The notes beneath the pieces were generated by a model. The model did no database searches. It was not told where the DNA came from and saw only the letters and a program-made list of their open reading frames with translations. A DNA stretch of 47,305 nt from Bacteroidales bacterium. Its GTDB lineage: Bacteria > Bacteroidota > Bacteroidia > Bacteroidales > FEN-979. A program made the position numbers and the translations under genes. Location: the NCBI GenBank assembly GCA_017882335.1, contig JADGPR010000018.1:1-47305 (forward strand). The letters run 5' to 3'. Shown here one piece after another: positions 31,187 through 40,361 of the stretch. Position 1 is the first letter of the stretch, and each line of letters starts with the position of its first letter.

Positions 31187-33295
31187 ATGAAAAAAATCAT
31201 TTTTCTGTTAACGATTATGACCATCGTATCTTTTTCGGCCTGCAAACAGACCAAAGAGGTGAAGAATCCTTTTTTCACCGAGTACTCGACACCTTTCCAG
31301 GTACCTCCGTTTGATAAAATCGACTCGACGGATTACATGCCGGCATACATTGAAGGCATGAAACAACAGATGGCGGAAATCGATGAAATTCTGAACAATT
31401 CAAAGGAATCCGATTTTGAGAATACCATTCTGGCATTTGATAAATCCGGCAAACTGTTTACGAAGGTCAGTAAGGTCTTCAACCAGTTGAATGAAGCGAA
31501 CACAACACTACAGATGCAGGATATTGCCAGGAAACTCAGCCCGATGCTTTCGAAGCACAGGGATGACATCGCCATGAATGAGAAATTATTCAAAAGGATC
31601 AAGGCTGTTTATGAAAAGCGTTCGCAGATGAAGTTGGATGATCAGCAGATCCGCGTTGTGGAGAAATATTACCGCGATTTTGTGCGAATGGGTGCTGATC
31701 TTCCCAAAGATAAACAGGATACCTTGCGGAAACTGAATGAACGGATTTCTCTCCTGACCTTGAAATTCGGTGAGAATCTCCTGGCAGAAACCAATAAGAA
31801 CTTTAAACTGGTTATCGATGATAAAAAAGACCTGGACGGCTTGCCGCAGGGCGTGATCGATGGCGCTGCCGAAACAGCCAAGACAGCCGGGATGGAAGGC
31901 AAGTGGATATTCACACTGGCAAAGCCCAGCATGATTCCTTTCCTGCAGTATGCCAAAAACCGTGACTTGCGTGAAAAGATCTACCGTGGATATTTTATGC
32001 GCGGAAATAATGGGAATAAAAATGATAATAAAGAGATTGTTGCACAGATCGTGAAAGTGAGGGCACGCCAGGCTGCATTGCTGGGTTATAAGAGTTATGC
32101 TGGCTATGTTATTGATGAAAACATGGCGAAAACGCCCGAAGCCGTTGACGCTTTCCTCATGAAACTCTGGAATGCAGCCCTGCCGGTTGCGAAGAAAGAG
32201 GTGAAGGAAATGCAGAAGATCATCGATCGTGAAGGTGGAAAATTCAAACTCCAGTCGTGGGATTGGTGGTATTATGCAGAAAAAGTGAGAAAAGAAAAAT
32301 ACGACCTGGATGAAAATGAACTGAAGCCCTATTTCAGCCTTTCAAATGTTCGTGACGGGATGTTTCATGTAGCCAATAAACTTTACGGCATCACCTTTAT
32401 CAAACGTACCGACCTGCCTGTTTTCCAGAAGGATGTTGAGACATATGAAGTGAAGGAAGCAGATGGAAAAGCCCTGGGTATTCTCTATCTGGATTATTAT
32501 CCGCGGGAATCGAAACGCAATGGGGCATGGTGTACCGACTTCCGTTCATCAGGTTATCAGGACGGGAAAAAAGTAGATGCCATAGAATCGGTGACCTATA
32601 ATCTATCGACACCCACTGCAAATGCGCCTGCATTGTTGACCTGGGATGATGTGACCACCATGTTCCATGAATTTGGGCACAGCTTGCACGGATTGTTCAT
32701 CGAAGGAAAATATGACCGGACGGCAGGCAATGTTCCCATGGACTATGTTGAGTTGCCTTCACAGGTCATGGAAAACTGGGCAGGTGAACCGGAAGTCCTG
32801 AAGTTTTATGCCAAGCATTATAAGACGGGTGAAGTAATTCCGGATAAACTGATCGAAAAAATCGTGAAAAGCGGCTTGTTCAACCAGGGGTTCATCACGG
32901 TTGAATACCTTGCAGCATCTCTATTAGATATGAATTATCATAACCTCACGACACCGAAAGACATCGATATACTGGCATTTGAAAAGAAAGCCATGGATAG
33001 CATCGGCCTCATCGAAGAGATAATCCCACGGTACCGTTCAACCTATTTTTCACATATTTTCAGTGGAGAATACGCTGCCGGATATTATGTTTACATCTGG
33101 GCTGCCGTGCTGGATGCTGATGCCTTCAATGCCTTTAAGGAATCGGGCGATATTTATAACCATGACCTCGCCGTTAAATTCAGGAAATACTGCCTGGCCG
33201 AATCCGGCAATGATGAAGGAATGATTCAGTATAAGAAGTTCAGGGGAAAGGAGCCATCCATCGACCCGCTGCTTAGGAGGAGGGGATTAAAGTAA
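31187..33295 (+). CDS. M3-family zinc peptidase (Dcp/oligopeptidase A type), lipoprotein
   Basis: 702 residues from ATG 31187, where a lipoprotein signal begins (KKIIFLLTIMTIVSFSACKQ). The zinc site HEFGH is at residues 494-498 (TMFHEFGHSLHGLF), with the third ligand expected in the ENWAGEPEVLKF segment about 28 residues later. The C-terminal region has the family segment PRYRSTYFSHIFSGEYAAGY and WAAVLDADAFNAF. Long helices before the active site form the closed channel that limits substrates to short peptides. It should be a peptidyl-dipeptidase anchored on the periplasmic side, digesting peptides for uptake. Signal and lipobox distinguish it from cytoplasmic oligopeptidase A. Confidence 0.93.
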   Translation: MKKIIFLLTIMTIVSFSACKQTKEVKNPFFTEYSTPFQVPPFDKIDSTDYMPAYIEGMKQQMAEIDEILNNSKESDFENTILAFDKSGKLFTKVSKVFNQLNEANTTLQMQDIARKLSPMLSKHRDDIAMNEKLFKRIKAVYEKRSQMKLDDQQIRVVEKYYRDFVRMGADLPKDKQDTLRKLNERISLLTLKFGENLLAETNKNFKLVIDDKKDLDGLPQGVIDGAAETAKTAGMEGKWIFTLAKPSMIPFLQYAKNRDLREKIYRGYFMRGNNGNKNDNKEIVAQIVKVRARQAALLGYKSYAGYVIDENMAKTPEAVDAFLMKLWNAALPVAKKEVKEMQKIIDREGGKFKLQSWDWWYYAEKVRKEKYDLDENELKPYFSLSNVRDGMFHVANKLYGITFIKRTDLPVFQKDVETYEVKEADGKALGILYLDYYPRESKRNGAWCTDFRSSGYQDGKKVDAIESVTYNLSTPTANAPALLTWDDVTTMFHEFGHSLHGLFIEGKYDRTAGNVPMDYVELPSQVMENWAGEPEVLKFYAKHYKTGEVIPDKLIEKIVKSGLFNQGFITVEYLAASLLDMNYHNLTTPKDIDILAFEKKAMDSIGLIEEIIPRYRSTYFSHIFSGEYAAGYYVYIWAAVLDADAFNAFKESGDIYNHDLAVKFRKYCLAESGNDEGMIQYKKFRGKEPSIDPLLRRRGLK

Positions 33296-33312
33296 TCCTG
33301 GTTTGGGTTTTT

Positions 33313-33399
33313 AATGAGTAATGAGTAATTCCATGATTAATAATTATAAAATTATTCATTCCTCATTTTATTCATTCTTAATTCTTCATTTTTAATTTC
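33313..33399. repeat. Tandem heptamer region after the peptidase gene
   Basis: taatgag, taatgag, taattcc open the spacer, and attcatt, cctcatt, ttattcatt, cttaattcttcattttt follow as the reverse-oriented counterpart. The rest of the spacer to 33571 shows no gene or clear RNA. Confidence 0.6.
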
Positions 33400-33571
33400 C
33401 TTCTTTCTTGTTTCGGGTGCTGATCCCAAAGGGAAGATAGATAGTGCAGAATCTCGAATCACTGGGATCGGAATTGACAGAGAAGCTAAAACGTGTCATT
33501 GAGTCTTTATAACAGGCTCTTTGCGGCTTACAATATTTTGGGTTCTGCAAATAAATGTGATGGGTTGACCA

Positions 33572-34459
33572 TCATTGTTTAATGAATTTGCGACCAAAAG
33601 TGCCGTCCTGTGAAGTAATCCGGAGGAAGTATTCACCGGCATGAAAGGTTGTAACATCCATGGAAACGGGAAAATGCTGGTTTATCATGGTCTTTCTGAT
33701 AATCAGTTTCCCTTGAAGGTCAAGAATATCGATATAATCGGCAGTGAAATCACGATTTTTAAGGTCAATAATCAGATTGTTTTGGGTGACAGGATTAGGA
33801 AAGACCAACAATCCTGATAAGGCAGATTGACCTTGCATACCAATAGTTCCCCCGACAAACGAAAGGTTATCGATGTAAAGGTAACTCCCGTTAACAGGAA
33901 TGCTGCCGCTGGCCGATAAAATAATCATTGCGGTATCGGGGATATCAGAATTAGAATAGGATAGGGGTAGGGAGAAGTTTCTCCAGCTCATCACCATCCC
34001 TGATAATGGATTCACAACCTGTCCTATGGTGTCACGTCTATTCAGTCCGGCATCCCATTTTGTAAGACATACAGCAATGTATCCCTGATCAGAACCACCA
34101 GCCATAAATTGCCATGATCCATCCAATTCAGCCGGTCGGTCGGTATAAGCAAACCCTGAAACGGACTGAAATGTTGTGGTATTCAGTACGCCGCTCACCG
34201 CGATCCCGGGCTGTACACCCATCCCTGAAATTGTTTTAGAGACCAGCTTAAGGTAAGCTGTTCCGGGGTTTCCCGGTGAACCTTTCACGCAGGTATAAAT
34301 CCCTGTCGTAGTGGTGACCGCGTTTAAGTTTCCCCAATTGTCGGGAGTGCTGTAATTGCCCATATTGGTCCAGTTTTCAAAACCATTGTTGGGAATCTGA
34401 GAAAATATTGAATTGCCAATGGCTATGAAAATGAATAATAAGATAATCCTTGTTTTCAT
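33572..34459 (-). CDS. Secreted protein with type IX sorting domain
   Basis: 295 residues. Signal peptide at about 1-20 (ending GNSIFSQ). The N-terminal domain starts IPNNGFENWTNMGNYSTPDN, the pattern of Bacteroidota carbohydrate-binding-like modules (PCMD type) with a jelly-roll fold, and contains LYIDNLSFVGG. The last 80 residues (LLVFPNPVTQNNLIIDLKNR, ILDLQGKLIIRKTM, FHAGEYFLRIT) are a type IX sorting domain. It is likely released or attached at the surface. Ligand unknown. It is the last gene of a minus-strand group; a 172-base spacer separates it from the BNR gene. Confidence 0.8.
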   Translation of the reverse strand: MKTRIILLFIFIAIGNSIFSQIPNNGFENWTNMGNYSTPDNWGNLNAVTTTTGIYTCVKGSPGNPGTAYLKLVSKTISGMGVQPGIAVSGVLNTTTFQSVSGFAYTDRPAELDGSWQFMAGGSDQGYIAVCLTKWDAGLNRRDTIGQVVNPLSGMVMSWRNFSLPLSYSNSDIPDTAMIILSASGSIPVNGSYLYIDNLSFVGGTIGMQGQSALSGLLVFPNPVTQNNLIIDLKNRDFTADYIDILDLQGKLIIRKTMINQHFPVSMDVTTFHAGEYFLRITSQDGTFGRKFIKQ

Positions 34460-34631
34460 TTGAATAAGTATGGGGTGAATTTTGTTTCTAAAGCAGTCCT
34501 GAAAATATTCTTACTAATAGGCTGCAAACATAGTTAGTAAAAGATCCTCCTATTCAAGATTGAATCTAAATAATTTTATTATCTTTTCCTGGGTTGATGG
34601 ATATGCCAGGTAAGATTGCATCATCTTACAT

Positions 34632-37600
34632 TTATGGCTCTTTTGTGAAATCCTCCTTGGAAATTAACCTGATCTCTTCTTTTTTGGTTTTTATCAATGC
34701 TTTATTGAGTCCGGGAAGCTCATTTGTTTTAAAATCAGAAATTGTCGTACTGATTTTATCAATCTCTTTTGACAGGTCGTTCAGACCATTAAGCTGAGTA
34801 TCAGTTGGTTTTCCCCTGTAACTAAGGATCGAGCCATAAAGAAATCCGATCTTTTCTCTTAACCGTTCTTCCCCGACCACTTTCCCTTCTTTTACTACCA
34901 CCATCTTTAGATGAAGGCTATCCATTATGACTTCCACGTTATAAAGTTGTTTTGAAAGCGATTTGGAAACACCTCCCGACCTCTCCTTTGCGGCATCGCG
35001 GATATCGATCGCCTGACGATCGAGATAAGCCAGTGTTTCCATCATGTGATAAGCCTTCATGACGGCTTCCTGGCGGATCTCCTGATCCTTTACGGGATGC
35101 CGGGAAGCAGGGTCAAACAATAACCGGATCTTCGAATTATAGACATGATTTCCTTTATGAAGCCTGATAGTATATTCACCTGCCGGGTAGTTCGGACCGA
35201 ACATGGATGAGCCTTCAATCTGCGGTGATTTTGGGACTTTCGGCGGTTTCATCCGGATATTCCAGTAAACGATATTGATTCCTTTACGGATTCCGGCCGG
35301 AAGTTTCTGTATCATGGTACTATCCTTATCAAAGACCTCCAGATACATCTCTCCAAAAACATGTCGTTTTTTCTGGTAATAGACGATTTGTGCAGCCTCC
35401 CTTGGAACCTGTCCGGAAAATTCATCATCGCCGTTCCAACCCTGCCCAGGTAAGCTTTCCCGTATGATATATTCTTTGGTTTTTAGAAATGAGAGGTCTG
35501 ATTCCATCACATTATAAGACAGTTGCCGGATAGGAGTGAGGTCATCGATGATCATGATGCCCCGTCCATGGGTGGCAACAACAAGCGACTGGTCACGCGG
35601 ATGGATCAGCATATCCATAACCGGCACCTCTGGGATTTTACCTGTAAAATGTGCCCAGTTCTTTCCTTGCTCGGGTGAAATGTACAGTCCGCCTTCGGTG
35701 CCAAGAAAAAGCAGATCAGGATTAACAAAATCTTCTTTGATGACATGGCAGTAAGCTTTGATTGAAGTATCTGCCAGTGTTTTCCATGTTTTTCCAAGAT
35801 CTGAAGAAGTAAAAACATAGGGCGTTTTATCACCTGTGCGGTGTCCGTCGAAAGTAGCATACACCCTGTTTTTATCAAACCTGCCGGGCTGCATATAGGA
35901 ACACCAGGTAGCATGCGGAAGTCCTGTAATGTTTTTAACCACATTGGTCCAGGATTTTCCGCCATCGGTTGTCACCTGAAGGTTTCCGTCATCAGTTCCG
36001 GCCCAAATGATCAGACTGTCGAGCGGGGATTCATTGATGGTATAAATGGTACAATGATTTTCTGCAGATGAGTTGTCTGCTGTCAGTCCACCGGATTTTT
36101 CCTGCTTTTGTTTTTTCGGATCATCGGTTGTCAGGTCAGGTGAAATCCGGATCCAGCTGTCGCCACAGTTCGTGGTTTTATATAAATACTGAGCGCCGGT
36201 ATAAAAATTATTGCTTGCCGGACTGAAGATCAATGGTGTATTCCAGTTGAAACGAAGATCTTTTGTTCCTTCATCCTTCAGGGGCATTAAGGATTTATAT
36301 TCCCCGGTTTTTTTATAGTAACGAGCGATCCGACCTCCCTGAAACTGCCAGTATAAAATATTTGAATCCAGTTTATCGCAGTAGACATAAAACCCATCGC
36401 CATACCCGACGCTTTTCCAGTCTGCATTCGAGATCCCGCCGGCTGCGCTGGATGGACCGTACCATGAACCATTGTCCTGTAATCCTCCATAAACATTGAA
36501 GGGATCGGCCATATCAGCGCTCACATGATAAAATTGTGAAACCGGAAGATTTCTCAGGAACCGCCATGTATTTCCCTTATCCATAGAGCAGTAAACCCCG
36601 CCATCGGTTCCCATATAGATGAAATTATTGTCTTTTTTATTAATGTATAGGACATGACAATCGCTATGATAATTTCCTCCTTCAACGGCAGCGGAACTGA
36701 AAGTTCGGCCACCATCCGTACTCTTGAAAAGCGAGAACCCAGGTTTATACAGAATGTTGGTATCGGCCGGATCCGTATAAAGATTTGAAAAATAAAATGG
36801 CCGGTCATTGACAGCCTGAGATTCTGTGATCATTTTCCAGGTCAATCCTTTATCTCTGGACATATAAAGTCCAGTTTTTGCGGCCTCGATCAGGGCGTAC
36901 ACAAGATCAGGATTTACATTGGATACAGAGAGGGCAATTCTTCCCGGAATACCTTCCGGAAGGTCCTTCGTGATTTTTGTCCAAGTCTTTCCTCCATCGG
37001 CTGAACGGAAAAGGCCACCTCCCTTGCCACCGGAGCTGAACGACCATGCGGTCCTGCGGAATTCCCACATTCCGGCATACACAATATCCGGATTCCGGGG
37101 GTCAATAGCCACATCGGAACAACCAGTATTTTCATCGGCATACAGGATTTTTTCCCAGGTTTTCCCACCATCGATAGTCTTATACAAACCCCTGTCAGGA
37201 CTTGAATTCCAGAGGTTTCCCGGAACAGCAACAAACAGGATATCCGGATTGCTGGGATGGATTATGATCTTGGCGATCCGTTCGGAGTTCTCAAGGCCCA
37301 TCTTCTTCCAGGATTCACCGCCATTGGTCGTTTTATAAATGCCATTCCCGACTGAAACGGAATTCCTCATCCAGACTTCTCCGGTACCCACCCAAACTGT
37401 ATCCGGGTGGTTCTGGTCAATGGCGATGGCTCCGATCGACTGGTTATATTTATCAAAGACCGGTTTAAATGTCGTGCCATAGTTCTTTGATTTCCAAAGT
37501 CCGCCACTGGCAGCGCCTGCATAAACCATGGCTGGATTTTTATCCACTGCATCAATGGCCGAGATGCGGCCGCTCATCGTTGCAGGCCCTAGCTGTCGAG

Positions 37601-37712
37601 CCGAAATATCACCAAAAGTATTTCCGTCGATTTTAACATTACTTTGAGTAAATGTTAAACCCGGTGAAAAATAGAAAAAGAATAATAAGGAATATATGAT
37701 CTTTCTATCCAT
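34632..37712 (-). CDS. Large exported BNR/sortilin-type beta-propeller protein
   Basis: 1026 residues from ATG 37712, where a signal peptide begins (DRKIIYSLLFFFYFSPGLTF). A GTG one base from the upstream gene's stop would add nine residues but spoil the signal. Many Asp-box (BNR) repeats are visible: GLWKSKNYGTTF, GIYKTTNGGESWKKM, GLYKTIDGGKTWEKI, GLFRSADGGKTWTKI, GLYMSRDKGLTWKMI, GVYCSMDKGNTWRFL, LQVTTDGGKSW, FTSSDLGKTWKTL. Together they predict two propellers covering about 40-730. A C-terminal region (about 770-1026) is different, with a helical part. It resembles Bacteroidota proteins annotated as BNR or sortilin-like glycosyl hydrolases; no catalytic proof is visible. Confidence 0.82.
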   Translation of the reverse strand: MDRKIIYSLLFFFYFSPGLTFTQSNVKIDGNTFGDISARQLGPATMSGRISAIDAVDKNPAMVYAGAASGGLWKSKNYGTTFKPVFDKYNQSIGAIAIDQNHPDTVWVGTGEVWMRNSVSVGNGIYKTTNGGESWKKMGLENSERIAKIIIHPSNPDILFVAVPGNLWNSSPDRGLYKTIDGGKTWEKILYADENTGCSDVAIDPRNPDIVYAGMWEFRRTAWSFSSGGKGGGLFRSADGGKTWTKITKDLPEGIPGRIALSVSNVNPDLVYALIEAAKTGLYMSRDKGLTWKMITESQAVNDRPFYFSNLYTDPADTNILYKPGFSLFKSTDGGRTFSSAAVEGGNYHSDCHVLYINKKDNNFIYMGTDGGVYCSMDKGNTWRFLRNLPVSQFYHVSADMADPFNVYGGLQDNGSWYGPSSAAGGISNADWKSVGYGDGFYVYCDKLDSNILYWQFQGGRIARYYKKTGEYKSLMPLKDEGTKDLRFNWNTPLIFSPASNNFYTGAQYLYKTTNCGDSWIRISPDLTTDDPKKQKQEKSGGLTADNSSAENHCTIYTINESPLDSLIIWAGTDDGNLQVTTDGGKSWTNVVKNITGLPHATWCSYMQPGRFDKNRVYATFDGHRTGDKTPYVFTSSDLGKTWKTLADTSIKAYCHVIKEDFVNPDLLFLGTEGGLYISPEQGKNWAHFTGKIPEVPVMDMLIHPRDQSLVVATHGRGIMIIDDLTPIRQLSYNVMESDLSFLKTKEYIIRESLPGQGWNGDDEFSGQVPREAAQIVYYQKKRHVFGEMYLEVFDKDSTMIQKLPAGIRKGINIVYWNIRMKPPKVPKSPQIEGSSMFGPNYPAGEYTIRLHKGNHVYNSKIRLLFDPASRHPVKDQEIRQEAVMKAYHMMETLAYLDRQAIDIRDAAKERSGGVSKSLSKQLYNVEVIMDSLHLKMVVVKEGKVVGEERLREKIGFLYGSILSYRGKPTDTQLNGLNDLSKEIDKISTTISDFKTNELPGLNKALIKTKKEEIRLISKEDFTKEP

Positions 37713-37738
37713 ATGATTTGCTATTAGTACTCTGAACA

Positions 37739-38467
37739 CTATTTTTTTACAGGCTTCACAAAGAGATTATCATCCATCTCTTTATCCACTTCATATTTAT
37801 CGATAATCACACTCGAGACAGTCTGTCCTTTGGACTTATTCTCAACAGAAAAAGGCATCATGGCGCCATTCACCTCTTTATAGTTTCCCGGGTAGGTGTC
37901 ATTTTCAACGTCATTTCCCTGGAACTTATAGACTGAAGATACCTTCAGCGGAATAAAATTCTCGGCATCGATAAAATAAGTTTCAATGTTACCGTTTGCC
38001 CGGGTGACTTTTATTTTATATACCGAATTGCCTTCCATATCTTCTTTAACGATCAGTTCCACTTTATGACCTTTTTCTTTCCAGTTGAATAGTGGACCTT
38101 CGAAATCGGCCTGATCTTTCATTGCTTTCGCTTCATCTACGGTCATATCCTGCGGAACGGTGGACCCGGACCATGGAATGACGCTCCATCCTGCCTCTCC
38201 GTCGATTACCTGCAGCATTTTATTACCCTGTAACTCGACTTCGGTTCTCATCTTCCCGGGTCTTTTCATGAGGATCGTGACCGGGAATTCCATCCCCTGT
38301 GCAATTGATTTCCCGGTCATGGTAAGTGTTTTCCATTCTTTGATTTTGTCAATTCCGGAGGCTTGATAATATTTGGCAAGAACCGCGTCGAGGCTCATCT
38401 CCTGTGCAGATCCTGAGAAGGACATGAAGGAAACCATTAAAATAACCAATACGATAAACTTTTTCAT
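37739..38467 (-). CDS. LolA-like outer membrane lipoprotein-sorting family protein
   Basis: 242 residues with a signal peptide (about 1-21, ending GSAQ). The body has a LolA/LolB-fold pattern: LDAVLAKYYQASGIDKIKEW, TMTGKSIAQGMEFPVTILMK, KRPGKMRTEVELQGNKMLQV, DGEAGWSVIPWSG, DFEGPLFNWKEKGHKVELI, TYFIDAENFIPLKVSSVYKF. Proteins of this type in Bacteroidota are often paired with surface enzymes and may carry lipids or lipoproteins. The BNR gene starts 26 bases downstream on the same strand, so the two are likely co-expressed. Confidence 0.8.
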   Translation of the reverse strand: MKKFIVLVILMVSFMSFSGSAQEMSLDAVLAKYYQASGIDKIKEWKTLTMTGKSIAQGMEFPVTILMKRPGKMRTEVELQGNKMLQVIDGEAGWSVIPWSGSTVPQDMTVDEAKAMKDQADFEGPLFNWKEKGHKVELIVKEDMEGNSVYKIKVTRANGNIETYFIDAENFIPLKVSSVYKFQGNDVENDTYPGNYKEVNGAMMPFSVENKSKGQTVSSVIIDKYEVDKEMDDNLFVKPVKK

Positions 38468-38667
38468 GATCTTTGATTTAAAATATTAAGTTGTTTTTTG
38501 TTCCGCAAGATAACAAAAATGTTGAACGTGTCCTTATTTTTGCAGATCACTTTATCAACGATCTCTGCAAATTCTGTATGGGTTTCCTTGATCTTTTCAA
38601 GGAATGGCAATCCATGACAATCATCTATCTTTAAAGCAAAAAAAGTTTTATCGTATATTTGAATCAT
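38464..38667 (-). CDS. Possible small protein upstream of the LolA-like gene
   Basis: A 67-residue frame (MIQIYDKTFFALKIDDCHGL at its start, NIFVILRNKKQLNILNQRS at its end) whose stop overlaps the next ATG by four bases (ATGA), typical of coupled genes. Its start lies only 13 bases from the divergent TlpA-like gene and overlaps that gene's promoter, which makes it doubtful. No family is recognised. Confidence 0.35.
   Translation of the reverse strand: MIQIYDKTFFALKIDDCHGLPFLEKIKETHTEFAEIVDKVICKNKDTFNIFVILRNKKQLNILNQRS
38654..38661 (+). promoter_or_regulatory. Promoter -7 box of the TlpA-like gene
   Basis: TATATTTG, a full match to TAnnTTTG, lies 20 bases before the ATG at 38681. The expected -33 position has no clear TTG. 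Confidence 0.6.
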
Positions 38668-38680
38668 TCAAAGTTGAATA

Positions 38681-40132
38681 ATGAACATACACTTTAAAAG
38701 CATAAGCAACATAATAGTCATTACTGTTTTTCTTTGGCAGGCATCAGCGTTTCATGGTAGGGCACAAGTTCGAAATGTCGCTATAACTATTCACCTGCAT
38801 GGTGTTTACGAAAGTAAAATAAGCCTTTTGTCCCTGTCGGGTAATAAAATCTTTAAATCCAGTGCCGAGGTTCAGGGAATAAAAAATGGTGAAACAACCA
38901 GGTTTTCGGTTTCAAAAGAAAACCTGCCAGGGGAGTTTGTTTTGCGGTTCGATTACAAAGAAAAAGAATCAAGCACAGCTTACCCTTCGGAGAAGTATAT
39001 TTTCATCAATGATCAGGATCTGGAACTATGGATTAGTCCGATTTATTGTAATAATATCGATAGCACCTGGTTTCAGAAAGGTGAAAGAGAAAATGCGACA
39101 TTTGTGCAATTCTCAAAAGAAAATGGCAGGCAAAAAGAAAAACTAGGTTTGTTGCAGAATTTTTTAATGAACTATGATGATACAGAATCACAGTTTTACC
39201 AGCAAGGGATTAAAGAATATGAACAACGGCGGCAATCCTATAACAAATGGCTTACAACCCGGACCCTACAGGATAAAGCGCTGTTTGTAAGCAGGCAGTA
39301 TTGTTTTCAATATATGCCGGAAATATCATGGAAAGGTGACGAAACTGACCGGATCAAAAACCTGATAAATCACTATTTTGACGGCATGGATTTTAAAGAT
39401 TCCTTGCTGATAAAAACATCCGACCTGAACAAATGGATGGACAGTTACGTCAATCTCTATGGACAACTATCCACTACAGCAGCCTTGCGCGATTCCTTAT
39501 TCCCTGAAGCCGGAATAACCGCGATTGAGGAAGCCAGGCAAGGCCACCCGCTGGTTTATGGCTGGATGGTTGATTATTTCTACCGGGGTTACGAAACCAA
39601 CGGCATAACGGCAGGAATGAAAATACTGGAACCTTATATGAATGACCCGAACTGTCTTACCTCGAAAAGGCAGGAAATCGCCCGAAGGCTGCAAGGAATG
39701 GAAACATTGGTTGCAGGAAGCAGAGCACCAAATATTATCATGAAAGATATTGATGGTAATCAATTTGAACTGAATACACTCGAAACCCAATGCAAATACA
39801 TCCTTGTGCTCTTCTGGTCGGCGGGTTGCAGCCATTGTGTTGAAATGGTAAATAGTTTATACCCCTGGCAGCAGCAAATGGAAGTGCAGCAGAAAATTAA
39901 GGTTGTATCCATCAGCCTGGATGAAACTGAAACGGATATAAAAGCCTGGGAGCAGAAGATAGGGGGATTGAAGGGATGGAAACACTTGCATGAAGCAGAA
40001 GGTGTCCGCAGCAAAGTAGCCGGCGATTACTTTGTATTAGCCACTCCGGTAATGGTTTTGCTTGATGCCAGAACAAAGGAAATCATTGCCACACCAAATA
40101 CCCTAAATGATTTATTGACTGCCATTCAGTAA
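38681..40132 (+). CDS. TlpA-like exported thiol oxidoreductase
   Basis: 483 residues with a signal peptide (about 1-28, ending GRAQ). The N-terminal domain (about 30-130, beta-rich, GVYESKISLLSLSGNKIFKS) and central helical region (about 135-345) follow the pattern of Bacteroidota thioredoxin-fold proteins with a DUF4369/DUF5106-like front. The C-terminal thioredoxin domain (about 348-483) has LVLFWSAGCSHCVEMVNSLY with the redox pair C-S-H-C and VVSISLDETE, then the cis-Pro segment VLATPVMVLLD. It should act in the periplasm as a thiol-disulfide reductant or maturation factor. It is the last ordinary gene before the lectin-fold cluster. Confidence 0.85.
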   Translation: MNIHFKSISNIIVITVFLWQASAFHGRAQVRNVAITIHLHGVYESKISLLSLSGNKIFKSSAEVQGIKNGETTRFSVSKENLPGEFVLRFDYKEKESSTAYPSEKYIFINDQDLELWISPIYCNNIDSTWFQKGERENATFVQFSKENGRQKEKLGLLQNFLMNYDDTESQFYQQGIKEYEQRRQSYNKWLTTRTLQDKALFVSRQYCFQYMPEISWKGDETDRIKNLINHYFDGMDFKDSLLIKTSDLNKWMDSYVNLYGQLSTTAALRDSLFPEAGITAIEEARQGHPLVYGWMVDYFYRGYETNGITAGMKILEPYMNDPNCLTSKRQEIARRLQGMETLVAGSRAPNIIMKDIDGNQFELNTLETQCKYILVLFWSAGCSHCVEMVNSLYPWQQQMEVQQKIKVVSISLDETETDIKAWEQKIGGLKGWKHLHEAEGVRSKVAGDYFVLATPVMVLLDARTKEIIATPNTLNDLLTAIQ

Positions 40133-40202
40133 ATTATTTGCGAATAACCAATCGCTTGGGATCCTTTTTGTTAAAAAGTTAACAATAATCTTCCTTTACC
40201 TC

Positions 40203-40232
40203 TTGACTTTGCAGTTTTAGTGATTATATTTG
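40203..40232 (+). promoter_or_regulatory. Candidate upstream promoter of the first lectin-fold gene
   Basis: TTG at 40203-40205 and TATATTTG at 40225-40232 are spaced by 19 bases, a consensus layout. It lies about 130 bases before the ATG at 40362. Confidence 0.55.
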
Positions 40233-40260
40233 TCGTATATCATGTAATGCGATTGTTATG

Positions 40261-40289
40261 ATATATACATATGTATATATATAAGTTTG
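40261..40289 (+). promoter_or_regulatory. 20-base perfect palindrome abutting a second promoter box
   Basis: Bases 40261-40280 (ATATATACATATGTATATAT) are a perfect palindrome. One base later comes TAAGTTTG (40282-40289), a consensus -7 box. The palindrome fills the place where the -33/-7 spacer should be, so a dimeric regulator bound here would block the polymerase. This looks like an operator of the lectin-fold cluster. Confidence 0.55.
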
Positions 40290-40361
40290 CATGAGCTACA
40301 TTCATTTTGCCATTGGTACATTCCATTTACGTTTAATTTTCTTTCAGAAAACCATACACTT

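Noticed and set aside
30889-31314. 141-residue open frame before the M3 peptidase
   Set aside because: Overlaps the lipoprotein signal and start of the peptidase in another frame, and its composition is not protein-like.
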